From: Planctomycetota bacterium
GTDB lineage: Bacteria > Planctomycetota > Phycisphaerae > Phycisphaerales > UBA5793
Assembly (NCBI GenBank): GCA_963205185.1
Contig: CAUJHZ010000053.1
Coordinates: 1-64,000 of the forward strand
DNA: 64,000 nucleotides
Direction of reading: 5' to 3'
Position numbers and translations under genes: made by a program. The notes beneath the pieces were generated by a model that was not told where the DNA came from, made no database searches, and saw only the letters and a program-made list of their open reading frames with translations. Of the stretch, positions 16,925-24,927 are shown piece after piece; position 1 is the first letter of the stretch, and each line of letters opens with the position of its first letter.

Positions 16925-17856
16925 GCCCGGCGGGCGCGTCATCCGGTCGTGGCACGGGCGCCGGCGGCGCTGCCGGGTCCGCCGGAGGTGCGCTGCTGTC
17001 GATTATCGCCTGGCCGGACGGCGCGGGTCGCGATGACAACGCCCGCCTCGTCGCCGACGCGACCGGTATGGAATTTGTGACGGCGAAAGTGCGCCTGGGA
17101 ACGCGCCCGCCGATGATCGTGGCGATGTTCGAGGATCACCATGCCCAGCGCGCGGCCCGCGCCGTCGAGAAAGCCGGCGGCATCGCTTTCGCGCCGACCC
17201 TGGCGGAGATCGAGTGGCTCGGTCCGACCATCAAGATCCGCGACATGCGCGTCGTCGATGGCCGCCTGCTGCTCGATCTCTGGCGGCATGAACCGACGTC
17301 GATCGCTCCGGGCGATATCGAAGTCATCATTCGCGGCCGCACGAGCGAAACTACGGTGCGCGAGGCGGAAGCGAAGCCGTCGTTCTTCGGCACGCCGACG
17401 CTGGGGCTGTACGGCTACGGCGTGCTTGGATCGTACGGGCTTGCGGCGGGCATCTATTCATGGATGCGCAGCCAGGAAGCATCAGCGCCGGCGGCCGAAG
17501 TGGAGACTCGCACTGCGCACAAGATCGATCTGCACCTGCGCGACGGCCGCGTCCTGCAGATCGACGCCGACAAGTTCGGCTTTCAGGTGCTCGGCGACCA
17601 GCGCGGCCTGTCGGACATGGTCAACGCGCAGCGGCTGTGTGAACTGCTCATTCATCTCGCCCCCGGCGTGACGGTCGATCCCTACTTCACGCTCTGGAAG
17701 CCGCCCATTGAGATCAAGCGCATCCGCATCCCGCAGATGACGCTCAACCGCGACGACCCGGCGTTCGCGCTCTATTCCAGATGGGCCGCGCTGATGTACC
17801 GCTACCTCCGCCAGCGCTTCGGCGTCCTCGGCGACGAAGCGGCGGCGGGGGAGTGA
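16921..17856 (+). CDS. uncharacterised single-pass membrane protein in flotillin operon
   Basis: 311 residues; ATG 16921 overlaps the zinc-ribbon stop, so translation is coupled. I do not recognise a family. Residues 1-140 are an alpha/beta region (MEFVTAKVRLGTRPPMIVAM, HHAQRAARAVEKAGG, IKIRDMRVVDGRLLLDLWRH); residues about 160-180 are one membrane helix (LGLYGYGVLGSYGLAAGIYS); the rest is a second soluble domain with KIDLHLRDGRVLQIDADKFG. The first part reads like a substrate-sensing fold (gradual hydrophobic strands and a helix, repeated twice), but this is guesswork. Its position makes it a candidate fourth component of the flotillin system. Confidence 0.75.
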   Translation: MSPAGASSGRGTGAGGAAGSAGGALLSIIAWPDGAGRDDNARLVADATGMEFVTAKVRLGTRPPMIVAMFEDHHAQRAARAVEKAGGIAFAPTLAEIEWLGPTIKIRDMRVVDGRLLLDLWRHEPTSIAPGDIEVIIRGRTSETTVREAEAKPSFFGTPTLGLYGYGVLGSYGLAAGIYSWMRSQEASAPAAEVETRTAHKIDLHLRDGRVLQIDADKFGFQVLGDQRGLSDMVNAQRLCELLIHLAPGVTVDPYFTLWKPPIEIKRIRIPQMTLNRDDPAFALYSRWAALMYRYLRQRFGVLGDEAAAGE

Positions 17857-17968
17857 TGCGCCGCGCAGGCAGACGTCAACGACCCTCAGACCTGGCCGCC
17901 GGTGCCGCGGTCGGCGAGCCGGCACTGCGGCTGGCTGGCGGGCCGAAGCCTGCTTGGTACCATTCCCC

Positions 17969-18343
17969 ATGCCTGATCGCTCGCTTCTTGAGACATTTCC
18001 CGCGCCGGCTGAGTCGCCCTTCGTCGTCGAGCACGTGAGTGAGGAGTTCACGAGCGTGTGCCCGAAGACGGGGCATCCGGACTTTGGCGTGATCACGCTG
18101 CGCTACGAGCCGGCGCCGCGCGGCGGGTGCGTCGAACTCAAGAGCCTCAAACTTTACTACCAGTCGTTTCGCAATGAAGGCATCTATTACGAGGCGGTCA
18201 CGAACCGCATCCGCGATGATCTTGCCGAACTGATGAAGCCGGCCTGGCTGCAGATCATCACCGACTGGAAGGGTCGCGGGGGCATCCGCTCGCGCATCCG
18301 TGCCGAGCACGGCGACGTGCCGGAGTGCTGGCGAACGGTGTAA
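17969..18343 (+). CDS. queF: NADPH-dependent 7-cyano-7-deazaguanine reductase
   Basis: 124 residues, the short unimodular QueF type. FTSVCPKTGHPDFG carries the catalytic Cys that forms the thioimide with preQ0, with the nearby Asp; ELKSLKLYYQSFRNEGIYYE is the QueF family motif with the substrate-binding Glu. It reduces preQ0 to preQ1 in queuosine synthesis in the cytoplasm. ATG 17969 gives a natural start but has only a weak ribosome site. No other queuosine genes are nearby. It converges on the TPR lipoprotein gene. Confidence 0.95.
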   Translation: MPDRSLLETFPAPAESPFVVEHVSEEFTSVCPKTGHPDFGVITLRYEPAPRGGCVELKSLKLYYQSFRNEGIYYEAVTNRIRDDLAELMKPAWLQIITDWKGRGGIRSRIRAEHGDVPECWRTV

Positions 18344-18377
18344 GCAGGGCCCACGACCCGGCCGACGGTCGATGCTC

Positions 18378-19436
18378 TTACCGTCCGTAGCGGCTGAGCA
18401 GTTCCACGATCTTGGTCTGATCCGGGTTGAGTTGCAGGCTGCGGCGAAGCAGGTCCAGCGCTTCCTGTCGCGCTTCGTTGTCGGTCCGGTTCGAGCGGAT
18501 GTAGTCGTTGAGCAGATTCACGGCCAGACCGTTCATCGCCGGGTAGTAGTTCCGGTCGAGCTGCAGCGCCGATCGGTATGACGACTCGCTCCGCTCGTAC
18601 TCGCGCAATTTGAAGGTCGCATAGCCAAGCCGCTCGTATGCGTCGGCCGAGGGCTGCACGCGGATGAGCGCTTCGAGGGTATTGACCATTTCGGGGTAGC
18701 GCTGGAGTTTGCGCAGGCTCTCGACGAGATTGAGCATGAGTTCAGGCGATGGCTCCATGAGTTCCAGCGCCGCCTGGTAATTCTCGACCGCCTTGGCGTG
18801 GTTGCCTACGGCCGCGTAGATCACGCCGAGGTTGGCGCGGCTCGGGCCATGATTCGGCTGCACCTGCACCGCCCGCTCGGCGAAGGGCAGGGCCTCGACG
18901 GCCTGGCTCAGCTGCAGGTACGCGGTGGCGATGTTCAGATTCGCCTCATGGCTGTTGGGTTCGATGATCAGAGCCTGGCGATACTCGCGGATGGCTTCGA
19001 GCAGCCGGTTCAACTGGTGCAGCACAAAGCCGTGCAGGTAGCGGGCGTCGTAACTGCGCGGCTCGAGTTCGACCCATTTGCGCGAGGCCACCTCCGCCTC
19101 GGGCCATTGCTGGCGCTCTTTGTAGATCTCCGCCATTCCCATGTGGGCGCGGACGATGCGGGGATTTTCCTCGATCGCGGCGGCAAAGGCCGCCAGGGCC
19201 GCGTCCTTGTCGCCGGAGTTCAGCGCCGCCTCCGCCTCGGCGACGTAGTCGTCCGCGGCGGCCATGTCCACCGGCGTGACTGGAGTCTTGGGTATCGACG
19301 AAGGCGAGCGCTGCACGAAGAGTTCGCACGACATGAGCAGGCAGCCCGCCGCGCACAGGCTCAGGGCGGCCGCGTTGCGACCGAGCCTCGTCCGGCGGTT
19401 CGATGGGCGGAGAGGGGCGTTGGCGTGGGGCATCAT
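18378..19436 (-). CDS. TPR-repeat lipoprotein
   Basis: 352 residues from ATG 19436, which overlaps the endonuclease IV stop (ATGA). The N-terminal basic segment and GCLLMSCELF give a lipobox-like signal with Cys in the last position. From residue 75 onward there are about eight TPR units (DYVAEAEAALNSGDKDAALA, VRAHMGMAEIYKERQQWPEA, YQAALELMEPSPELMLNLVE). It is probably anchored to a membrane facing the periplasm and acts as a protein-interaction scaffold. It ends the SNase-nfo operon; a link to DNA repair is not evident. Confidence 0.82.
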   Translation of the reverse strand: MMPHANAPLRPSNRRTRLGRNAAALSLCAAGCLLMSCELFVQRSPSSIPKTPVTPVDMAAADDYVAEAEAALNSGDKDAALAAFAAAIEENPRIVRAHMGMAEIYKERQQWPEAEVASRKWVELEPRSYDARYLHGFVLHQLNRLLEAIREYRQALIIEPNSHEANLNIATAYLQLSQAVEALPFAERAVQVQPNHGPSRANLGVIYAAVGNHAKAVENYQAALELMEPSPELMLNLVESLRKLQRYPEMVNTLEALIRVQPSADAYERLGYATFKLREYERSESSYRSALQLDRNYYPAMNGLAVNLLNDYIRSNRTDNEARQEALDLLRRSLQLNPDQTKIVELLSRYGR

Positions 19437-20407
19437 GTGGCTTTCGGTGATCGCCGAGGGTGCGACGGTGTGCGAGTTGATCGTGCCGGGCTCGTACCCG
19501 ACCGGGCGGCGCCTCGCCGGGGCCGGCGAGCAGCACTCGTTCCCTTTTCGGCAAGAGCCCTCAAACGTCTGAGGTTTATGGTATCCCACGGCGTCCCGTC
19601 GGCCGTCAGCACCTTTTCGGTTTCGAGGATCTTTGGCCGCCGGGCAAAAGTCCGGGACCGCATGATGTACTCAAAACACGCCTCTCCCACCTGACCCAGC
19701 CCGATGTGCTCGTGCCGGTCGCGGTGGCTGCCGCAGCCGAACTTTGAGTCGTTCAGGTGAAAGCACTGCAGGTGCTCGAGACCGACGACACGATCGTACT
19801 CGCTGAATACGGCCCTCACCGCCTTGGCGGAGGACATGTCGTAGCCCGCCGACGTCACATGGCAGGTGTCAAAGCACGTGCCGATGCGCTCGGGTTGGGC
19901 GGCGGCCTGGCGGATGGCGGCGAGGTGTTCGAATTTTCCGCCGATCTGGTTGCCGCCGCCGACGGTCGTCTCCAGGCAGATGATCGCCTTGAAGCCCTTC
20001 GTTCGCCGCGTGATCTCATCGAGCGCTTTGACCACCCGCGCCAGGCCGTCGTCGAGCGATGAGTGCAGCGATGAGCCCGGGTGCACCACGACGTATGCCA
20101 CCTCCAGCGCCTCGGCCCGCTCCATCTCATCCGTCATCGAATCGACGGACTGGCGGAAGTGCTCGTCGGCCGGCGTGGCGAGGTTGATCAGATAACTCGC
20201 GTGGCTCACCGTCTGCGTCCACTTGAGCCGGTGCAGCTCCGTGAGCCAGTCGCTCACCGCGGCGGGATCGATCGGTTTGGCCTTCCATTGCCTCTGGTTC
20301 TTGGTGAAGATCTGCACCGTCTGCATCTCAAGGCGCTCCGCCTCAAGAAGGGCATTCACGTAGCCGCCGGCGACGGAGAGATGGCTGCCGAGCATGTCCA
20401 CTTTCAT
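19433..20407 (-). CDS. nfo: endonuclease IV (AP endonuclease)
   Basis: 324 residues from ATG 20407 (MKVDMLGSHLSVAGG); an ATG three codons upstream is possible and neither has a clear ribosome site. Zinc ligands are recognisable in GSHLS, VVHPGS, CLETT, TCFDTCHVTSAGYD and HLNDSKFGCGSHRDRHEHIG, all in the order of the Nfo TIM barrel. The enzyme cuts DNA 5' to abasic sites in base excision repair. The C-terminal 40 residues after the barrel are Arg/Ser/Pro-rich and probably disordered. It lies 40 bases after the SNase gene. Confidence 0.95.
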   Translation of the reverse strand: MKVDMLGSHLSVAGGYVNALLEAERLEMQTVQIFTKNQRQWKAKPIDPAAVSDWLTELHRLKWTQTVSHASYLINLATPADEHFRQSVDSMTDEMERAEALEVAYVVVHPGSSLHSSLDDGLARVVKALDEITRRTKGFKAIICLETTVGGGNQIGGKFEHLAAIRQAAAQPERIGTCFDTCHVTSAGYDMSSAKAVRAVFSEYDRVVGLEHLQCFHLNDSKFGCGSHRDRHEHIGLGQVGEACFEYIMRSRTFARRPKILETEKVLTADGTPWDTINLRRLRALAEKGTSAARRPRRGAARSGTSPARSTRTPSHPRRSPKAT

Positions 20408-20447
20408 AGCGGGCATGGTATCGGCAACGCGGCGCGCTGGCAGACAT

Positions 20448-21050
20448 TCATGGCCACAGGCCGCGATGGGCCCTCCGGGCGGCAAGCTCCAGCTGGCGGT
20501 AGCGCATGAGCATCGAGTGGTTCCACCGGTCTTCCCGCCGCGCCAGTCCCTGCATGAGCAGCTGTTCGGCCAGGCTTGTGCCGTCTTCAAGATCGACGTG
20601 CGCCAGCAGGCGGCCGTACGCGTCGCGCGTGCCCTGCGGTTCGAGTCGGAGTCGAACAACCCGGCCATCGACCAGTTCGCGCGTGAGCGCCGCGGCCTCA
20701 TCGGCGAAGGGCTGAGGGGGTTGATTCGAGAACGATGGATGTGCCGTCTCCGGGCAATCCACGCCGATGAGCCGCACGCGTGTAGTGGCCGTCTTGTGGA
20801 TGTGATCGGCGATCTCCACTTCGATCGTGTCGCCGTCGATGACGCGGACCACGTGGGCGGAGATGAGGTGATACGACTCGCCGTCGGGCCGATCGGCCAG
20901 CAGCCATCCCGCCCGGTCTGCGGCACTCAGCGCCGCCAACGCCGCGAGCAGCGCGAGCGTTCGAGCCCGGCCGACCCAGCGCAGCCGCCGGGAGCGGCTC
21001 CCGCGGGGAAATGACGACCGTTGACGGGGATTTGCTCTGTCCGCCGGCAC
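20448..21050 (-). CDS. thermonuclease (SNase-like) with N-terminal membrane segment
   Basis: 200 residues. GTG 21050 is preferred because GGAGAGG lies 8 bases upstream and no other start fits before the hydrophobic stretch (TLALLAALAALSAADRAGWL, residues about 28-47). The SNase fold follows: VVRVIDGDTIEVEI, TRVRLIGVDCPET (catalytic Arg), FADEAAALTRELV (catalytic Glu region) and RLEPQGTRDAYGRLLAHVDL. It should be a calcium-dependent nuclease, exported or anchored to the periplasmic side. It is first of the SNase-nfo-TPR unit. The start is the least certain part. Confidence 0.8.
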   Translation of the reverse strand: MPADRANPRQRSSFPRGSRSRRLRWVGRARTLALLAALAALSAADRAGWLLADRPDGESYHLISAHVVRVIDGDTIEVEIADHIHKTATTRVRLIGVDCPETAHPSFSNQPPQPFADEAAALTRELVDGRVVRLRLEPQGTRDAYGRLLAHVDLEDGTSLAEQLLMQGLARREDRWNHSMLMRYRQLELAARRAHRGLWP

Positions 21051-21276
21051 GCTTCGGCCTCTCCGCCCCGGAATACCGGCCGCCTGTCTCCGGCATGCCC
21101 GCTTGCACGCCGGGCTGTGGCCGCCCCGGTCCGAGTCGAATAACCTTTGCCATCGAGCGGTGCACAATCCAGTGCGTCCTCCGGCCCGCGGTGTGGTCGG
21201 TGGGATTGCGGTGCCGCACGTGCAGCGCCGAGGCGTGCACGTAAACCGCGACGCCGTTCTCTGACAGCCGCTGGCG

Positions 21277-22113
21277 GTGGATGCGACCCGCGTGAACCGA
21301 CCTGACCTCGAAACCCGACTCGCCGCAGAGCCGCCACGGCGCGGCGGCGCCGTGACTGCCGAATCGGCGCCGATCGATGATGGGCCCGATCCGGAATTCC
21401 GCGTCGCGTCCGCCGCCGATGATCTCGGAGCGTATGACTTGTGCGAGTCGGAGCTGCGTGACGTCGAGGTGGCGCCCTCGGCGCCGGCGACGAACGGGCA
21501 GGCCGATCGTGGGAGCGACCAGCGCGAAGGTTCGGCTGACATCGAAGTCGCGTCAAAGCGCGAGTCCGACCTGCGCGGCTGGCCTCGCTTCGAAGCGTGG
21601 GTTGAGCGCCTCGCGCACAAGTACAAGTTCATCCGCAAGATCACCTCGCGGCTGTACCTGCCCATCGCGTTTCACAGCGGCCTGACGATGAAGAAGCTGG
21701 ACCCGCACACGTTCACCTACGTGCTGCCGTTCCGCCGCTTCAATCGCAACTTCTACGACGCGATGGCCGGGGCGGCGCTGGTGGCCAATTCCGAGATTGC
21801 CGCGGGCATGTATCTCTTTGGCGAACTCGGCGGCAAGTGGACGGTCGTGTGCAAGAACATCAGCTACCGCTTCCTGCGCCCGTGCCTCGGCCCGGCCATC
21901 TACAAGGTGGATCCGCGCGATGACGTCAAGGCCTTGCTCAACGCCGGAGTCGAGTTCAACATCGATCTCACGCTTGAGATTCTTCAGCAGGTCAGCGGCC
22001 GCAAGAAGCACCCGCGCGTCGGCCGCTGCGAGGTCACCTTCCACTGCGCGCCCAAGGGGCCGGAAGGTAATCGCGGCCTGAGCCGCCGCCGCCGGCGCCG
22101 CAAGTCGAGATGA
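21277..22113 (+). CDS. hotdog-fold protein (DUF4442/PaaI thioesterase-like)
   Basis: 278 residues from GTG 21277; later GTG codons (21292, 21353) are possible because the first 100 residues are low complexity. Residues about 110-250 resemble the DUF4442 hotdog fold: HSGLTMKKLDPHTFTYVLPF, then FYDAMAGAALVANSEIAAGM as the central helix and WTVVCKNISYRFLRPC as the following strand. The C-terminus ends in a basic run. It could bind acyl-CoA or similar, but catalytic residues are not certain. The stop overlaps the next gene (ATGA). Confidence 0.65.
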   Translation: MDATRVNRPDLETRLAAEPPRRGGAVTAESAPIDDGPDPEFRVASAADDLGAYDLCESELRDVEVAPSAPATNGQADRGSDQREGSADIEVASKRESDLRGWPRFEAWVERLAHKYKFIRKITSRLYLPIAFHSGLTMKKLDPHTFTYVLPFRRFNRNFYDAMAGAALVANSEIAAGMYLFGELGGKWTVVCKNISYRFLRPCLGPAIYKVDPRDDVKALLNAGVEFNIDLTLEILQQVSGRKKHPRVGRCEVTFHCAPKGPEGNRGLSRRRRRRKSR

Positions 22114-23276
22114 GCGCCAGCCCCGAGTCTGAACCGCAATACTTCCTGCGCGTGGTCGGCTGGGCCGTCTACCTCGCGTGTTCGTGGACGTGGTGCATCG
22201 GCATGTACCTGCCGGTGGTGCTGCTCGACCACTATGGCTGGCCGGGCATCGTCGCCTTCGCCATTCCCAACGTCGCCGGCGTGGTGCTCTTCGGTTTCGG
22301 AGTCGGCGTCGTCGCCCACAGCCGGTCGATGATCTCAGGCAACCGCGGCGCGATGCTCTGGTTTTCGCTCATCACGATCGCGTTTCATGTTTACTTTCTC
22401 GCCGCCGTGTGGGGCTACGAGTTGCAGCACGTGCCGGCCCTGCTCACCTTTTTCGTGCCGCTGCCGGTGGTAGCGGCGGCGTGGATGGCGCGCCGGCTGT
22501 CGGACCGGTCGATGGTGCGCGTCGCCGCAGGCGTTTACGCCTTCTCGTGGGCGCTCGTGTTCCTACTGGCGCGTCTGGGCGATGGGGAGCATCTTCGCGA
22601 ACCCGTCTGGGCCACGCGCCCCGAATCGGGCGTGGTCTTCCTCGCGCCGGCGCTGATCATCGGGTTCCTGCTGTGCCCGTATCTCGATCTCACCTTTCAC
22701 CGCGCCTTCAAGGCAGTGGGAGGGCGCGGTCCCGGCAAGACCACGTTTGCTCTCTTTGGCCTTGCGTTCAGCATGATGCTGCTGTTCACCTTCTACTACA
22801 GCCTGTCGGGTTTTCGCTGGCCGGTCATCGTGCACATTCTTGTGCAGTCGTGGTTCACCATGACGTTGCACTTCAAGGAGATCGACGTGCGGGCGACGAC
22901 TGCCGCCGGCGAGGCATTGGGGCGATGGCTCTGGCCCGTGCTGGCCCTCTCGTGGCTGCTGGCCCTGGTGCCGGTCGTCGATTACCGCTGGTGGTTCCTG
23001 TTCACCGGGCTCGTTTTCCCCGCGTATGTCGCGTTGATCATGGTTCGGCGCCGTCTCGGGCAGCCGGCGGTGCACCAGGCCGTCTTGGCGCTGGTCGTGG
23101 CGGTGCTGACACCCTTCGCGGCACTCAGCTTTCTGGTGGGCGGCCTTGAGTGGCTCGCGCTCGTGCCGTCGGTCGCTCTCGTGCTTGCCATGTTCGGCGG
23201 CAGTGCGTTGACGGCGGCATCCGAGCGGGCGCCCATCGCGCCGGCGGCGCACGCCGAGCCGCGCGGGGCGGCCTAA
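22110..23276 (+). CDS. polytopic membrane protein, unknown function
   Basis: 388 residues; ATG 22110 overlaps the upstream stop. About ten hydrophobic helices are visible, beginning VGWAVYLACSWTWCIGMYLP and including IVAFAIPNVAGVVLFGFGVG, FALFGLAFSMMLLFTFYYSL and the last ALVPSVALVLAMFGGSAL. The first part (a Trp/Gly-rich helix with MYLPVVLLDHYG) recalls the early helices of sodium/solute symporters, but the length is short and I do not assign it. Translational coupling to the hotdog gene suggests related roles. Confidence 0.75.
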   Translation: MSASPESEPQYFLRVVGWAVYLACSWTWCIGMYLPVVLLDHYGWPGIVAFAIPNVAGVVLFGFGVGVVAHSRSMISGNRGAMLWFSLITIAFHVYFLAAVWGYELQHVPALLTFFVPLPVVAAAWMARRLSDRSMVRVAAGVYAFSWALVFLLARLGDGEHLREPVWATRPESGVVFLAPALIIGFLLCPYLDLTFHRAFKAVGGRGPGKTTFALFGLAFSMMLLFTFYYSLSGFRWPVIVHILVQSWFTMTLHFKEIDVRATTAAGEALGRWLWPVLALSWLLALVPVVDYRWWFLFTGLVFPAYVALIMVRRRLGQPAVHQAVLALVVAVLTPFAALSFLVGGLEWLALVPSVALVLAMFGGSALTAASERAPIAPAAHAEPRGAA

Positions 23277-23285
23277 TCTCATCTG

Positions 23286-24140
23286 ATGTGGCTGCTGGTG
23301 GTCATCCTCGCGTCCGCCGCCGCGCTCAGCGCGCTATGGCTGGTGCTCGCCGTCGCTGTGCACATCGCCCGCCGCGCCCGCGGCCGCGCTTCGGGGGGGA
23401 TCACCGGCTCGATCCGCCGACCGGTGGTCATGACCGTCGCCTGCAGCGCCTGCGCCGCCGCCATCCATTTCGGCATGACCCGGGCCGAGGGCTTTCCCCG
23501 CCAGATGCCCGCAGCCCTGCTGCGCCTCGATGTGGCCAGACCGTGGTACGGCCGCATCGCGCTGCGCACGCTCGCCGACCGGGCTGAGCAGCACACGCTT
23601 CCGATGGACACGGCGTCGAGCATCACCAACGCGCTGCTGGACGCCGAGTGGTGGCTCGACGAAACCCATCACCGACTCTTCGATGATTCACGCCAGAGCG
23701 AGCGCTGGCTCACGATTCTGATGGAGCAGGGGAGGCTCAGCGATGAGCAGCTCGCTCGCTGGCTCAACCTCGTGCCGCCACCGATGTTCCTCGCCAATGC
23801 CGACACGCGCCAGTCGCCCTCGTCGATTTCCATCGCCGCGATTTTCGGCCGCGAATGGCAGCGGATCGACAGCGTGCCCTATCGAGTGCATCGGCTGGAG
23901 ATCACCGAGATCCGCGTGAACGGGGCTGCGCAGGAGTTCACGCTGGAGGAGGCCGCCGATTCGCAGTCCGAGATCGGCTGGTATGCGACGCGCGTCGAGT
24001 TTCACGTGCTGGGCCTGCACGCGCCGCCGGATTCATCGCCGCGCTGCGAGATCGAAGTCATCTACCGCGTCGATCTCGAGCCCGGCTCGTACACCGACAT
24101 TGGCCCGCTGCGCTGGACGACGACGCTCGTGGTCAACTGA
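23286..24140 (+). CDS. uncharacterised membrane-anchored protein
   Basis: 284 residues from ATG 23286, nine bases after the membrane protein gene. Two hydrophobic helices are near the N-terminus (LLVVILASAAALSALWLVLA and VVMTVACSACAAAIHFG); the rest is soluble, with FDDSRQSERWLTILMEQGRL and RCEIEVIYRVDLEPGS in a beta-rich C-terminal part. No family is recognised. The soluble part probably faces the periplasm. Its stop overlaps the end of convergent yebC by 8 bases. Confidence 0.7.
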   Translation: MWLLVVILASAAALSALWLVLAVAVHIARRARGRASGGITGSIRRPVVMTVACSACAAAIHFGMTRAEGFPRQMPAALLRLDVARPWYGRIALRTLADRAEQHTLPMDTASSITNALLDAEWWLDETHHRLFDDSRQSERWLTILMEQGRLSDEQLARWLNLVPPPMFLANADTRQSPSSISIAAIFGREWQRIDSVPYRVHRLEITEIRVNGAAQEFTLEEAADSQSEIGWYATRVEFHVLGLHAPPDSSPRCEIEVIYRVDLEPGSYTDIGPLRWTTTLVVN

Positions 24141-24882
24141 GGCGAGCCAGATCCTCATCGGCGATCTGGGCGTTGGTGTAGACCTTCTGCACGTCGTCGA
24201 GATCTTCAAACGCCTCGATGATCCGCATCACCTTTTCGGCGTTCTCGCCGGCGCACTGCACCGTCGTGTTGGGCAGCATCGTCACTTCCGACGTTTCGAC
24301 CGCCATGCCGGCCGCCTCGAGCGCTTCCTTCACCGCGTGCAGGTCGTTTGGCGCGGTGAAGACTTCCCAGAACTCGTCGGCACTCTGGACATCCTCGGCG
24401 CCCGCGTCGATCGCCTTCTCGAAGATGGTCTCTTCAGGCACGCCCTCAGCGGCGACGGTGAGATAGCCGCGCTGCGTAAAACCGAAGGCGACCGAGCCGC
24501 TCACGCCCAGTTTGCCGTGGAACTTGTCGAAGATCATGCGGACTTCCGGGGCGGTGCGGTTCACGTTGTCGGTCAGGCAGTCGATGATGATCGCCGCGCC
24601 GCCCGGGCCGTAGCCCTCGAAGCGCATGGGGGTGTACTGCACGCCGTCATCGGCGCCGCCCGCGCCTTTTTTGATCGCTTTCTCGATCGTGTCCTTGGGC
24701 ATGTTGACGGCTTTGGCGTCGTCGATGGCGTAGCGGAGCGTGAGATTCATGTCCGGGTCGCCGCCGCCCTGGCGCGCCGCGACGATGATGGCCCGGCTGC
24801 ACTTGGACCACATCTTCCCGCGAGCTTTATCCTGCCGCGCCTTGCGATGTTTGATGTTGGCCCATTTGCTGTGCCCGGCCAT
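24133..24882 (-). CDS. yebC: YebC/PmpR-family transcriptional or translational regulator
   Basis: 249 residues from ATG 24882: MAGHSKWANIKHRKARQDKA is the invariant YebC start, followed by NLTLRYAIDDAKAVNMPKD, RFEGYGPGGAAIIIDCLTDN and KLGVSGSVAFGF. The three-domain plan and length are normal. YebC proteins bind DNA as repressors in some species, and one branch helps ribosomes pass proline stretches; the sequence alone does not say which. It lies 45 bases downstream of the giant TPR lipoprotein gene, likely in one transcript. Confidence 0.95.
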   Translation of the reverse strand: MAGHSKWANIKHRKARQDKARGKMWSKCSRAIIVAARQGGGDPDMNLTLRYAIDDAKAVNMPKDTIEKAIKKGAGGADDGVQYTPMRFEGYGPGGAAIIIDCLTDNVNRTAPEVRMIFDKFHGKLGVSGSVAFGFTQRGYLTVAAEGVPEETIFEKAIDAGAEDVQSADEFWEVFTAPNDLHAVKEALEAAGMAVETSEVTMLPNTTVQCAGENAEKVMRIIEAFEDLDDVQKVYTNAQIADEDLARLS

Positions 24883-24927
24883 GACGCGACTGCTCCCTGA
24901 CTGATTGCCCACACTCGATCGACGGCG

